Notes: generated by a model not told the origin, from the sequence alone. A stretch of 8,082 bases of DNA from Thermoanaerobacterales bacterium (GCA_012839145.1 DUNY01000057.1:1-8082), one strand, 5' to 3'; shown: positions 1-7,633, counted from the stretch's first letter. Made by a program: numbers and translations.

Positions 1-1146
1 ATTGTTAAAAGGAATACTTGTAAAAACTTTGGTACCTTTGCCGAGTGCGGTTTCTATACTAAAGGAGCCGTCTACAAGAGCAATCCTTTCTTTTATAGTC
101 ATAATACCAAAATGTCGTTCTGTACGTTTTCCATCTTTCTTATATTGTTCAAAACCTACTCCATCGTCAGTTACAACCATATTTACCTTCCCATTGCCAA
201 ACTCAAGCTTAACGATACAGTTTTTTGCTTTTGAATGTTTTTTCACATTTGTAAGAATTTCCTGAAGCACCCTAAAAAGGGTAACTTCAATATCAGAATG
301 TAGTCTGGTTTTATCTCCAAAAACTCGAAATTCCGTCTTTATACCGGTATCTTCTTGAAATTCCTCACAATATCGTTTTGCTACTGCCCTAAGGCCTAGA
401 TCGTCCAAAGACGCCGGTCTCAAGTTAAATATAATCTTTCTCAATTCTTGTAAGGATGATCTTACAATTTCTTTTAATTCATTAAGCTCTTTTTTGGCAT
501 CATTTAAATCTCGTTCCAACAGCATTTCACAAATTTCTGTTTGAATTACTATGTTGGCCAGTGTTTGGGCAGGGCCGTCATGAATATCCCTAGCCACCCG
601 CCGTCGCTCTTCTTCCTGAGCTTTTATAATTTGAGCAGCCAGATTACGTCTCTCACTCATGTCCGAAATATGTCCCGAGACATCCTCCAAATTTCCCTTT
701 AAAAAGCCCAAAGCTACACCTAGCTGCATCATCAAGTGTTCTGATTGATTCAATATGCTAAGCATGCTCTTTAAATTCCGCTCCAGATCATCGCGCTTTT
801 CCCTAAGCTGATTCTCTATCTGACGTTCCAGGGAAAGTTGTATCTGTATATCTTTAGTCTCTTCATAAGCAGCTCGTATCTCTTCCTCCGAGTGTTTTTC
901 AAAATCTCTACTTACTATCATTAGTTTAAGCTTGGCAGATTTTTCAAGCTTTACAAGTTTATCAACCCGGTCTATCGTAGCTTTGACCCGAACTCTCAAT
1001 TTCTCAAGTTCCTCTTCAATACGCTCACATTCCTGTTTTGCATGCTCAAATATGTTGAAAATCTCTTTTTGTCCTTTTTCTATTGCACCAATAGTGGAAT
1101 TAATGACTTCATCCAAATACTCTATATCCACACGGGCATTATTCAT
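1..1146 (-). CDS. degS: DegS-type sensor histidine kinase, 3' end missing
   Basis: This is the sensor kinase of a two-component system, expected to autophosphorylate on histidine and pass the phosphate to a DegU-type response regulator. The 382 visible residues stay open to the window edge; B. subtilis DegS is about 385 residues, so only the last few are probably missing. Residues 1-180 are charged, heptad-rich and coiled-coil-like, with no membrane segment, so it is a soluble kinase as DegS is. The HisKA_3 dimerisation region carries ARDIHDGPAQ with the phospho-acceptor at His189, the same position as in B. subtilis DegS. The HATPase domain has an N box (QEILTNVKKH, about 295-304), DDGVGF (327-332) and GKGTK (369-373). 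Start: ATG at 1144-1146 preceded by a G-rich ribosome site. It lies 150 bp downstream of metK, beyond the metK terminator; I see no clear promoter. A degU-like gene would be expected just left of the window. The DegS subfamily is likely but not certain among HisKA_3 kinases. Confidence 0.93.
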   Translation of the reverse strand, partial: MNNARVDIEYLDEVINSTIGAIEKGQKEIFNIFEHAKQECERIEEELEKLRVRVKATIDRVDKLVKLEKSAKLKLMIVSRDFEKHSEEEIRAAYEETKDIQIQLSLERQIENQLREKRDDLERNLKSMLSILNQSEHLMMQLGVALGFLKGNLEDVSGHISDMSERRNLAAQIIKAQEEERRRVARDIHDGPAQTLANIVIQTEICEMLLERDLNDAKKELNELKEIVRSSLQELRKIIFNLRPASLDDLGLRAVAKRYCEEFQEDTGIKTEFRVFGDKTRLHSDIEVTLFRVLQEILTNVKKHSKAKNCIVKLEFGNGKVNMVVTDDGVGFEQYKKDGKRTERHFGIMTIKERIALVDGSFSIETALGKGTKVFTSIPFNN

Positions 1147-1277
1147 AAAAAAAACCCCCGCTAACTACGTTGAACATCTAAACATGTATCTCATATATTC
1201 TATATAACCGTCAAATAACCCTTTTTTTTACACAAAGTTACAGGTCGCAGCTATATTAACTGTTATTTTCTGTTGAC

Positions 1278-1310
1278 AAAAGCAAAAAGCAGCCTGTTAT
1301 AGGCTGCCAG
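1278..1310 (-). terminator. Intrinsic terminator of metK
   Basis: On the minus strand GCAGCC (1302-1307) pairs with GGCTGC (1289-1294) around a seven-base loop, and TTTTTGCTTTTG follows. The hairpin overlaps the last codons and the stop of metK. It separates the metK transcript from the degS-like gene downstream. Confidence 0.8.
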
Positions 1311-2493
1311 CTTGTTTTTTCAATATTTCCGCTTTATCGACTTTCTCCCAAGGTAATGATAATTCATCCCGACCAAAATGCCCGTAAGAAGCTACCTGCC
1401 TATATAGTGGTCTTCGTAGGTCTAAATCTCGAATAATTGCACCAGGGCGAAGATCAAAATTGTTCATTATTAATTTTTCTATTTGTTCATCAGATAAAAT
1501 ACCGGTGCCGAAAGTATCAGCCATAACGGAAACCGGTCTGGATACGCCGATGGCATATGCAAGCTGGACCTCGCATCTGGATGCAAGACCTGCTGCCACG
1601 ATATTTTTAGCCACATACCGTGCTGCGTATGCAGCAGAGCGATCTACTTTAGTGGGATCTTTACCGGATAAAGCTCCTCCTCCATGTCGTCCGAATCCTC
1701 CATAAGTGTCAACAATAATCTTGCGGCCTGTCACACCCGAATCACCGTGAGGCCCGCCAACAACAAACCGACCTGTGGGATTTACATAAATTTGAGTATT
1801 TTTATCAATGAGATGTTCCGGAATAATTTTTTTTATGACTTCCTCTGTAATGCCTTCTTTCAAAGTCAATAGTTCCACAGAGGGCTTATGCTGGGCGGAA
1901 ACAACAATCTTGTCCACTCTCACGGGCTTTGAGTCCTCATATTGCACTGTAACCTGAGTTTTTCCGTCAGGTCTTAAAAATGAAAGTACCCGGTTTTTTC
2001 TGACATCCGAAAGTCTTTTCGCCAATTTGTGGGCAAGGGAAATCGGCATAGGCATCAACTCCGGTGTTTCATTTACAGCATAGCCAAACATCATACCTTG
2101 ATCACCGGCACCCACCTGGTCCACTTCATCAACTACATCACCGGTCTGTCGAACTTCATAAGCATGGTTAACCCCCATGGCTATATCAGGTGATTGTTCA
2201 TTTATACTGGTAACTACAGCGCAAGTGTCACAGTCAAACCCGTATTTGGCCCGGGTATATCCTATTTCTCTTATGGTCTCTCGTGTAATATGGGGTATAT
2301 CAACATAGCAATCAGTGGTAATTTCCCCCATGACTAGGACTAGACCTGTAGTAACAGCAACTTCACAAGCAACCCTCGCCATGGCATCTTTGTCTAAAAT
2401 GGAGTCAAGTATGGCATCGGCTACTTGATCACATATTTTGTCAGGATGGCCTTCAGTGACTGACTCTGAAGTGAATAGAAAGTTTTTCCCCAT
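1297..2493 (-). CDS. metK: S-adenosylmethionine synthetase (methionine adenosyltransferase)
   Basis: This cytoplasmic enzyme makes S-adenosylmethionine from methionine and ATP, releasing phosphate and diphosphate. All family signatures are present over a full-length 398 residues: GHPDK at 15-19 in the ATP-binding N-terminal part, GAGDQG at 128-133, and the phosphate-binding loop [19 protein letters not shown] at 271-289. The start is ATG at 2491-2493, with GGAGGT five bases upstream. The HEAT-repeat gene ends 34 bp upstream with no terminator between, so the two are probably co-transcribed from the promoter near 4151-4185. The short gap leaves no room for a SAM riboswitch directly ahead of metK, and I see no S-box-like leader upstream, so SAM feedback of that kind is not evident here. 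mtnP, two genes upstream, recycles the methylthioadenosine formed when SAM is used for polyamine synthesis. Confidence 0.99.
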   Translation of the reverse strand: MGKNFLFTSESVTEGHPDKICDQVADAILDSILDKDAMARVACEVAVTTGLVLVMGEITTDCYVDIPHITRETIREIGYTRAKYGFDCDTCAVVTSINEQSPDIAMGVNHAYEVRQTGDVVDEVDQVGAGDQGMMFGYAVNETPELMPMPISLAHKLAKRLSDVRKNRVLSFLRPDGKTQVTVQYEDSKPVRVDKIVVSAQHKPSVELLTLKEGITEEVIKKIIPEHLIDKNTQIYVNPTGRFVVGGPHGDSGVTGRKIIVDTYGGFGRHGGGALSGKDPTKVDRSAAYAARYVAKNIVAAGLASRCEVQLAYAIGVSRPVSVMADTFGTGILSDEQIEKLIMNNFDLRPGAIIRDLDLRRPLYRQVASYGHFGRDELSLPWEKVDKAEILKKQAGSL

Positions 2494-2527
2494 TTTGTAC
2501 CTCCTCTTTTATGTTCCATACTGTTAA

Positions 2528-4111
2528 TTATTCAAAATCACCGGGGTTTACCCGCATGTCAAAGCCGTTTTTCATATTATTAAGTGCAACTTTGATACTT
2601 TCAATGACCATCCTCTGAATAAAAGGATGGTAGTATAATGGCTTTACATCCATATGCAAAAAGGCACAAAGGGTGGTTTTTGCTATTTCCGTTTGACCGG
2701 CTTTATCTAGAAAATCCGCAGAAAGCTCCAACATCCTCTTTACCTTGTCAGCATTGGGCTCGATAAGCTCTTCGGTGAATTTGGAAAAGAGCTTTTCAGC
2801 TTTTTGGTATGTCATTTTTTTAATTAAGTATCCTTTTCTGGACTTGTTTTGTTCGGCATAATCATAAACTCGGGGCTGTGCTATAAACCAATCATTAAAA
2901 AAGCTATGGTTGAATAAGTCAAATGTATTTTTTAGACATTCTTCATCTTTCTCAATAGCTTCCAAGTCGTATTCAGTAAATCGCGGACAGTATGGTTCGC
3001 AATTTATATGACAGTTTTGTTCCAACAAGTGTTTCCAGAAGTAAAACTGATATGGAACAGGATTATCCTTAGTCTCATTAAAAAACAGTGCATCACCTAT
3101 CAACGCTATGGCATAATCTAAGTCGCATTTTGTCACTACAGTTGTTTTTGAAAATTCCTTAACTGAATTGTTAAATTCCCGTGTAGTTATATGTGATACT
3201 CCCCAGCAGTCTTTGACTCCCACGTCACTACTTATAAGTAAATTCATGAAACTAAGTTTTCGACTTTTAAAAGGGTTTTTCCATGCCATCCATAATGCAC
3301 GGCTGCCTATACCGTCAATAGATGATATAAATATCTTTGTGGGGCTCTGTAGCTTTTCCCAAGGCTCAAAAAACTCCATGGAAACACCGTTGAATTTCAG
3401 CCTTTGAGACTCACGATGTGCAAGTTTGCGTATATCCTCATCAGCAGCTTTGGTTGCCAATTTATATAAAACATACAGCGCTTTACCGGATTTGATCTGC
3501 CCCAAAGCTTTTATAGCTTCATAGGCTACAGGAAGATCATCGATAGATGCTATAATTTCCAGAAGCATAATGGACCTTTCGTCTTTCTGTGCTCCCAAAT
3601 CCTTTATGTAGGCCAGTTTCATTTCCAAGGAAAACTCATCTAAGTCATCCAAAATATAAGGAATCAAAAAAGGATCACTTTCTATGTCTTCCAACATTTC
3701 TATCATTGAATCAGATGCCATTTTGTCAAAGTCTTTCATTATTATTTCCAGCGGAAGTTCTCCCGCATCTATTCCGTAATGGGTTAGTACTGCCAGTATT
3801 CGTGCTTTTATCCGGTCAGATACATTAGGTTTTATTAGTATATCCATCAGCGGATCTACTACACTATAGTCATTGGCAAACTCCAATGCGTAACAAACTA
3901 TTGGGGCCAGTTCTTCATCGTTTTCCCTGAGTTTGGACAGGCAAACGGGCACCACCTGTTCCCCAATGCGAAAAAGCCTTTTCATGGATTCATCCATTTG
4001 CCATATTGTCTGTTCTTTATCTTTTAAAGACTCCAGATAGTCTAATATTTGTTTTTTATATAAAAGTCGGTAGTCGACTTTATTGACTTTTTCTCGAATT
4101 CTCTTCTGCAT
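2528..4111 (-). CDS. HEAT-repeat protein of unknown function
   Basis: I do not recognise a named function. The 527-residue product has no signal peptide or membrane segment and should be cytoplasmic. Residues about 40-235 form successive helical pairs typical of HEAT/PBS-lyase repeats, for example the helices around VDPLMDILI, MKLAYIKDLG and AYEAIKALGQ; such repeats usually bind protein partners. Residues about 245-527 form a separate region rich in aromatic residues. It includes a cluster, CHINCEPYC at 367-375 (Cys367, His368, Cys371, Cys375), that could bind a metal, and it ends in a helical tail. The start is ATG at 4109-4111, with AAGGAG at a normal distance upstream. It has its own good promoter at 4151-4185 and sits 34 bp ahead of metK with no terminator, so it is probably expressed with metK and may serve SAM or methyl metabolism. 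That link is inference from position only. The N-terminal repeat call is fairly firm; the role is open. Confidence 0.85.
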   Translation of the reverse strand: MQKRIREKVNKVDYRLLYKKQILDYLESLKDKEQTIWQMDESMKRLFRIGEQVVPVCLSKLRENDEELAPIVCYALEFANDYSVVDPLMDILIKPNVSDRIKARILAVLTHYGIDAGELPLEIIMKDFDKMASDSMIEMLEDIESDPFLIPYILDDLDEFSLEMKLAYIKDLGAQKDERSIMLLEIIASIDDLPVAYEAIKALGQIKSGKALYVLYKLATKAADEDIRKLAHRESQRLKFNGVSMEFFEPWEKLQSPTKIFISSIDGIGSRALWMAWKNPFKSRKLSFMNLLISSDVGVKDCWGVSHITTREFNNSVKEFSKTTVVTKCDLDYAIALIGDALFFNETKDNPVPYQFYFWKHLLEQNCHINCEPYCPRFTEYDLEAIEKDEECLKNTFDLFNHSFFNDWFIAQPRVYDYAEQNKSRKGYLIKKMTYQKAEKLFSKFTEELIEPNADKVKRMLELSADFLDKAGQTEIAKTTLCAFLHMDVKPLYYHPFIQRMVIESIKVALNNMKNGFDMRVNPGDFE

Positions 4112-4150
4112 TGCCCGCTCCTTTCCATAGCTTTAAAATTCACTTCGTTT

Positions 4151-4185
4151 ATTATATTATAATACATTCTTTTTCGCAATGTCAC
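4151..4185 (-). promoter_or_regulatory. Sigma-A-type promoter for the HEAT gene and metK
   Basis: On the minus strand TTGCGA (4174-4179) is followed after 17 bp by a perfect TATAAT (4151-4156). An overlapping alternative pairs GTGACA (4180-4185) with a second TATAAT (4156-4161) at 18 bp spacing. Either would start transcription about 30-35 bp before the HEAT-repeat start codon, in the 99 bp gap after mtnP. Confidence 0.7.
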
Positions 4186-4210
4186 TTTCAACTCAATTAA
4201 GTATGCTGGC

Positions 4211-5014
4211 CTATCCCCGAGCTCTTTTTAGTTCTTCACTGCACTTACAGTTTTTTCTCTCTCTTGGAATCTTCCTGATTATATCAAAAAGCAGACCTTT
4301 GAGATGTTCAATATTTTCATTGAAGACCTTGAGAACCGCTTCGTGGCTCACCGGTTCAATTTCCGGATTGTCTTCCAAGCCAACATCATAGTCGGTAATA
4401 AGTGAAATGTTAGCATAGCAAATCTCCATTTCTCGTGCCAGCACCACTTCCGGATATTGGGTCATATTGATAACCTCCCATCCATTGCCGGCAAATTCTC
4501 GACTTTCGGCTTTCGTAGAAAACCTAGGTCCTTGAATAACCACGATGGTTCCCTTTTCATGAACCGGTAGACCTTTAGCTCGAGTTGATTCTACAGCTAT
4601 TTCCCTAAGTTCGGGGCAGTAAGGTTCTGCACCGCCTATATGAGTTGTAACAGGACCGTCATAAAAAGTATCTCGTCTCCCCCAAGTGCGATTTACAAAC
4701 TGATCACATATAACAAAGTCCCCAGGCTTAACATGAGGCTGTAAGCTGCCGGATGCGCACGGACCCAATATTCTGGTAACCCCTAATTTTTTCATAGCAT
4801 AGATATTGGCGCGATAATTTATCATATGTGGAGGAAGACGATGATCCTTACCGTGACGGGGTAAAAAAGCTACGGTTTTATCACCTATTTCTGCCAAGGC
4901 TATCTTGTCACTTGGAGGACCATAAGGTGTTTCCACAGCAATCTCCTTGACATCATTTAAAAAAGAATAAAATCCGGAGCCACCGAAAACTCCAACATCA
5001 GCCTTAATATCCAT
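4211..5014 (-). CDS. mtnP: S-methyl-5'-thioadenosine phosphorylase
   Basis: This cytoplasmic purine nucleoside phosphorylase-family enzyme splits methylthioadenosine with phosphate into adenine and methylthioribose 1-phosphate. It thereby recovers adenine and sulfur after polyamine synthesis from SAM. Visible motifs are the phosphate loop GGSGFY (11-16), PRHGKDH (52-58), NYRAN (66-70), GPRFSTKAESR (162-172), NMTQYPE (183-189) and TDYD (207-210). The aspartates of TDYD favour adenine-type (6-amino) purines over guanine or hypoxanthine, which supports MTAP rather than an inosine/guanosine phosphorylase. I chose ATG at 5012-5014, giving 267 residues, because AGGAGG stands just ahead of it; a GTG at 5027-5029 in the same frame overlaps that ribosome site and is unlikely. 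The C-terminus ends in a basic tail with CKC. It is followed after 99 bp, with no terminator seen, by the HEAT-metK pair. Confidence 0.93.
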   Translation of the reverse strand: MDIKADVGVFGGSGFYSFLNDVKEIAVETPYGPPSDKIALAEIGDKTVAFLPRHGKDHRLPPHMINYRANIYAMKKLGVTRILGPCASGSLQPHVKPGDFVICDQFVNRTWGRRDTFYDGPVTTHIGGAEPYCPELREIAVESTRAKGLPVHEKGTIVVIQGPRFSTKAESREFAGNGWEVINMTQYPEVVLAREMEICYANISLITDYDVGLEDNPEIEPVSHEAVLKVFNENIEHLKGLLFDIIRKIPRERKNCKCSEELKRARG

Positions 5015-5029
5015 AAAAAACCTCCTCAC

Positions 5030-5296
5030 CCTTTTAATTGTATTCTATTTGCATAATGGTTTCTATAATAAGACTTTCGATCTTTTCTCGGACACTCTTT
5101 GCATTATAAACTAATTTTAACAAATTATCCATATTTCTAAAGCTATTTTTATAAGAAATGTTGCTTTTTTATAATTCAGAGAAACATTCGCAATATAATT
5201 TTATCACAAAAGTATATAAAATGCGAAAGTTGAACAAAGTAATGGATAGCTGTTAACTGAAGATGTGATGCTAATTACCGTGACATCTACTTGGAA
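5030..5296. other. AT-rich spacer upstream of mtnP
   Basis: This gap, about 350 bp with the adjoining terminator, holds no convincing gene. Besides the candidate mtnP promoter it contains an inverted pair TTCGCA (5187-5192) and TGCGAA (5222-5227), 29 bp apart, of unknown meaning. It also holds a 32-codon minus-strand frame (5034-5132) lacking a ribosome site. No riboswitch or RNA gene was recognised. Confidence 0.5.
5103..5131 (-). promoter_or_regulatory. Candidate promoter for mtnP
   Basis: TGGATA (5126-5131, minus strand) lies 17 bp before a perfect TATAAT (5103-5108). The site is about 90 bp before the mtnP start, inside an AT-rich spacer after the terminator of the upstream gene. The -35 box matches only four of six consensus bases, so the call is moderate. 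Confidence 0.45.
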
Positions 5297-5355
5297 TAAA
5301 AAAACACGAAGTTAATTCTCTTGTAAATTCCGAATAAGATAAGAGAACTAACTCC
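5297..5355 (-). terminator. Intrinsic terminator of the aldolase/phosphatase gene
   Basis: On the minus strand the arm at 5341-5355 pairs with 5308-5322 over 15 bp, including two G-U pairs. The loop is 18 bases, and GTG then seven T follow. It lies just after the fructose-bisphosphate aldolase/phosphatase stop and separates that gene from mtnP. Confidence 0.85.
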
Positions 5356-5376
5356 ATGCCTTTAGTATATTCTTTG

Positions 5377-6465
5377 TTATTTAAACCTGTTTTTTAGCCT
5401 TTCCATCACCAGGGGCATTGTTGTATATTCCATCTCATCCAGAGGTAAACGATGTGGTTCAAAGGGGCCCAACTGTCTTATATAATCGGCTATTTCTAGA
5501 GCCTTTTCTCTGGCTCGATCGAAAGCAACATCGGCAAAAAGGTCCTGGGGACCTATGAGCCTACCATTGGCTAGCTGAAAGCCCATGGCTATCACTCTAG
5601 GCGGTCCGTCAAATCGTGTAGGAACAGCTTGCTTCTGGGATACGGGAATAATTGGGCCATAATGAGAACCTCGCATCCATCCCGTTACCAGATGAGGATT
5701 GGCAAAGGGCTCCAACACTTCTCCAACAGCAGGCAATCCACTCTGACAGCGAACTATAAGCACCGGGTCATCTTTCCCAACATAACGTCCTGCCATCTGA
5801 TTCATTTTTTGGGTTGAAGAGACCGCTGCTATCTCTTTATTTTTCGTGAATACACTCCTTACAACATAACGATTGGAGGCACCTAAAAATATCAGCAAAT
5901 CGTAAAGCTCTTCCGGACATGAAAATTTAACACTTTTATCTTCTATAAGGTCTAATACTTCAAAACTGAAGCCCTCATGCATTTTGGGGTCTATTACAAG
6001 ACCGATGGTATTGAAAGGATCGGCAAATATCTTATAGAGAGGAAAGTTCCAAGCCCCCGGCTCAGTTTTATCTGCCATAAATATTATAACCGGCTCACTG
6101 GGACGTTCTTCAAATTCCATCTCAGCTATCCCCGGTCCCATTCCTTTTATATTGCCGGAAAATCCATGAGATAAAAGATCTTGTCCCGCGCCGTACATTT
6201 TTAATGTTTTTGCCACTTCAGTACACTTGAGAAAAGTATTCCACACAAGAGTATGAATATTTTCAGCATCTACTCCTTCCCTGTGAGTAAGAACAAGATT
6301 AATGTCATCACCTACATGTGTAACAAAAAAGTCGATCAATAGGTCCATTCCGTCTTGGCCTAAAGTATCCTCGGCTTTTTTCAGCATATCCGGGTGAACA
6401 CTCCCATGCCCTACAAATCCGCCCACATCAGCCTTAAACACTGAAAGAGTTATCTTCGAACTCAT
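5377..6465 (-). CDS. fbp: Fructose-1,6-bisphosphate aldolase/phosphatase (class V FBPase)
   Basis: This is the archaeal-type bifunctional gluconeogenic enzyme, which condenses triose phosphates to fructose 1,6-bisphosphate and dephosphorylates it to fructose 6-phosphate. The 362 residues match the family length. Expected active-site residues are visible: Asp12 and His20 (KADVGGFVGH), the metal-binding pair Asp53-Asp54 (GDDINL), Lys133 (KTEPGAWN), and Tyr228 with the Schiff-base lysine Lys231 in YVGKDDP. These match Lys133, Tyr229 and Lys232 of the Thermoproteus enzyme to within one residue. A Tyr at 347 (EYTTMP) matches the C-terminal catalytic tyrosine. I chose ATG at 6463-6465, with AGGAGGT just upstream; an in-frame ATG twelve codons earlier would bury that site. 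The gene stands alone between two terminators. In bacteria this enzyme suits an anaerobic, largely one-way gluconeogenic life; that is inference. Confidence 0.95.
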   Translation of the reverse strand: MSSKITLSVFKADVGGFVGHGSVHPDMLKKAEDTLGQDGMDLLIDFFVTHVGDDINLVLTHREGVDAENIHTLVWNTFLKCTEVAKTLKMYGAGQDLLSHGFSGNIKGMGPGIAEMEFEERPSEPVIIFMADKTEPGAWNFPLYKIFADPFNTIGLVIDPKMHEGFSFEVLDLIEDKSVKFSCPEELYDLLIFLGASNRYVVRSVFTKNKEIAAVSSTQKMNQMAGRYVGKDDPVLIVRCQSGLPAVGEVLEPFANPHLVTGWMRGSHYGPIIPVSQKQAVPTRFDGPPRVIAMGFQLANGRLIGPQDLFADVAFDRAREKALEIADYIRQLGPFEPHRLPLDEMEYTTMPLVMERLKNRFK

Positions 6466-6615
6466 TTCATTACCTCCTGTACATTTTATTATGTTGTACA
6501 ATATCTTTGTTATCTCTCAATTGTGCTATACTTATATATATTATTCGATACATTATTAAACATTCCTTCCTAGAATTAATGTTTTTATATATTTAATATT
6601 GCCATATCTTGGATA

Positions 6616-6646
6616 TAAAAAAACATCGTTCTATAGGAAACGATGT
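6616..6646 (-). terminator. Intrinsic terminator of the DUF2007-like gene
   Basis: On the minus strand ACATCGTT (6639-6646) and AACGATGT (6623-6630) form a perfect 8-bp stem with an 8-base loop, followed by seven T. It stands just after the small DUF2007-like gene and insulates it from the aldolase/phosphatase gene. Confidence 0.82.
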
Positions 6647-6668
6647 CTTATTATCAAATTATACAGTT

Positions 6669-6917
6669 TTAATCAGATTCATTATTTAGCAAAGCACTAC
6701 TTTTTCTAATATCCGATAGAATTTCTAGAATCTGATTTTTATATGAAACAGGTGCATTCACAAAACCCCAGCCCTTTTGAGGCTGAAATATACCATTATA
6801 AACGGAATCATGGTAAGTTCCAATGACATGTGGAATTTCGCGTTCTTTTAAAATCAAGCTTAACAAGTTTGACTCGATTTCATTTTCTATAGTAGCCACT
6901 TTAATAATTTCTTCCAT
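6669..6917 (-). CDS. DUF2007-like small protein
   Basis: The 82-residue cytoplasmic protein has the layout of the DUF2007 'putative signal transducing protein' family. An N-terminal strand-helix (KVATIENEIESNLLSLIL) is followed by IPHVIGTYHDSVYNGIFQ (about 28-45) with the family-like YHD and GIFQ, then KGWG (48-51) and a C-terminal helix (YKNQILEILSDIRK). The biochemical role of the family is not known to me. The start is ATG at 6915-6917, with AGGAGGTGAGCC directly upstream. A terminator follows, so it is the last gene of its transcript. Upstream, only 51 bp away, is a guaA-3'-end-like sequence (6969-6990). Before an island inserted there, this gene may have followed guaA directly. The family call comes from memory of the motif, so it is moderate. 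Confidence 0.72.
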   Translation of the reverse strand: MEEIIKVATIENEIESNLLSLILKEREIPHVIGTYHDSVYNGIFQPQKGWGFVNAPVSYKNQILEILSDIRKSSALLNNESD

Positions 6918-6968
6918 GGCTCACCTCCTACCTCTGCTTATATCCCTGCATTAGAGCTCCCAAGGTAT

Positions 6969-6990
6969 TACTCCCACTCGATAATGGAAA
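6969..6990 (-). repeat. Direct repeat copy A, guaA-end-like attachment core
   Basis: The plus strand contains CCCACTCGATAAT within a 22-bp stretch matching 20 bases at 7876-7897 in the same orientation. Read on the minus strand it gives ATT ATC GAG TGG GAG TAA (IIEWE, stop), like the C-terminal IEWE of GMP synthase. No guaA body precedes it, so it is a detached copy, as expected for the distal attachment site of an island inserted in the guaA 3' end. Confidence 0.6.
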
Positions 6991-7026
6991 GGTGTCTCCC
7001 TGTTATTTTCTGTGGTGTCAACTATA

Positions 7027-7332
7027 TCATTTTATAATCTTTGTTAAATTCATTTTAGCATATAAAACTCTATGAATTTCAACAACCTGTTCTTTAACCA
7101 CATAGAAAACAGCATAATTCTTGACTGGTAAAAGCCTATATTCGTTTTCCAACACTTTGATTGTCTGATATACTTTGCACGAATAAGGAAACTGTTTAAG
7201 CCCGGATATGGATTTGTCCAAGTCATTTAATAAATCCATTGCTGCTTTTGATGCTTTCAAATGATCTGCAATATAAGTTGCAATATCAGCTAAATCCTTC
7301 CTTGCCAAAGGTAAATATCTAATTTCATACAT
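7027..7332 (-). CDS. RelE/ParE-family toxin of a type II toxin-antitoxin system
   Basis: The 101-residue protein has the RelE/ParE plasmid-stabilisation layout. An N-terminal strand YEIRYLPLARKDLADIATYI leads into a helical hairpin (about 10-48, ending in GLKQFPYS), followed by a C-terminal sheet with YRLLPVKNYAVFYVVKEQVVEIHRVLYAK (about 69-97). The R-L-L-P-V-K-N-Y-A-V-F-Y segment and the final HRVLYAK are characteristic. RelE members are ribosome-dependent mRNA interferases and ParE members poison gyrase; the sequence alone does not decide which. The ATG at 7330-7332 overlaps the antitoxin stop (ATGTATGA), pointing to translational coupling. The pair is autoregulated, judging from the operator upstream. 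It sits between two guaA-end-like repeats, a typical place for a TA module that stabilises an island. It appears intact. Confidence 0.9.
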   Translation of the reverse strand: MYEIRYLPLARKDLADIATYIADHLKASKAAMDLLNDLDKSISGLKQFPYSCKVYQTIKVLENEYRLLPVKNYAVFYVVKEQVVEIHRVLYAKMNLTKIIK

Positions 7333-7612
7333 TTTCAGCTTTTATCCTATCAGAAAGTTTTGCTCTTAATTCGTCAAAAACTTCTTTATGGGAATATCTT
7401 TTGTTAGTCGTTTTGGCTTCCAATTCAGCTTCCTTCAATTTGAAATATACTTCGCTTTCAAATTGATAACATTCATAAGCTTCCATGCTCATTACAACCA
7501 TATTACCATAACCATTTTTGGTCAAGAATACAGGTTCGCCAGTTTCATGGACAATCCTTGAAATATCAGCAAAATTATTTCTCAAATCTGATACTGGTCT
7601 AATATGCGGCAT
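7325..7612 (-). CDS. Phd/YefM-family antitoxin
   Basis: The 95-residue antitoxin has the conserved Phd/YefM N-terminus: IRPVSDLRNNFADISRIVHETGEPVFLTKNGYGNMVVMSMEAYE. This part forms the DNA-binding fold. The following charged helical part (about 50-95) would wrap and neutralise the toxin. I chose ATG at 7610-7612 because AGGGG stands eight bases ahead; an in-frame GTG three codons earlier overlaps that ribosome site. Its stop overlaps the toxin start, and both genes lie under a palindromic operator at 7634-7662, the usual arrangement in which the antitoxin alone or with toxin represses the pair. The Phd/YefM plus RelE/ParE combination is a well-known type II pairing. Confidence 0.9.
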   Translation of the reverse strand: MPHIRPVSDLRNNFADISRIVHETGEPVFLTKNGYGNMVVMSMEAYECYQFESEVYFKLKEAELEAKTTNKRYSHKEVFDELRAKLSDRIKAENV

Positions 7613-7633
7613 ATTCTTCACCCCTCAATTAGT

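Noticed and set aside
1147..1296. Promoter for the degS-like gene
   Set aside because: Candidates such as TTGACG-17-AGATAC or TTGTCA-18-TATAGC match consensus poorly, so none is listed.
2494..2527. SAM riboswitch ahead of metK
   Set aside because: Only 34 bp separate metK from the upstream gene, far too short, and no S-box-like structure is seen before the HEAT gene either.
5034..5132. 32-codon minus-strand frame (MDNLLKLVYN...) ending 19 bp before mtnP
   Set aside because: It has no ribosome site, and the best mtnP promoter -10 box lies inside it, so it would not be transcribed whole. Length is within chance for AT-rich sequence.
5187..5227. TTCGCA/TGCGAA inverted pair as a terminator or operator
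   Set aside because: Six-base arms with a 29-bp gap and no T tract; a better terminator for the upstream gene lies at 5297-5355.
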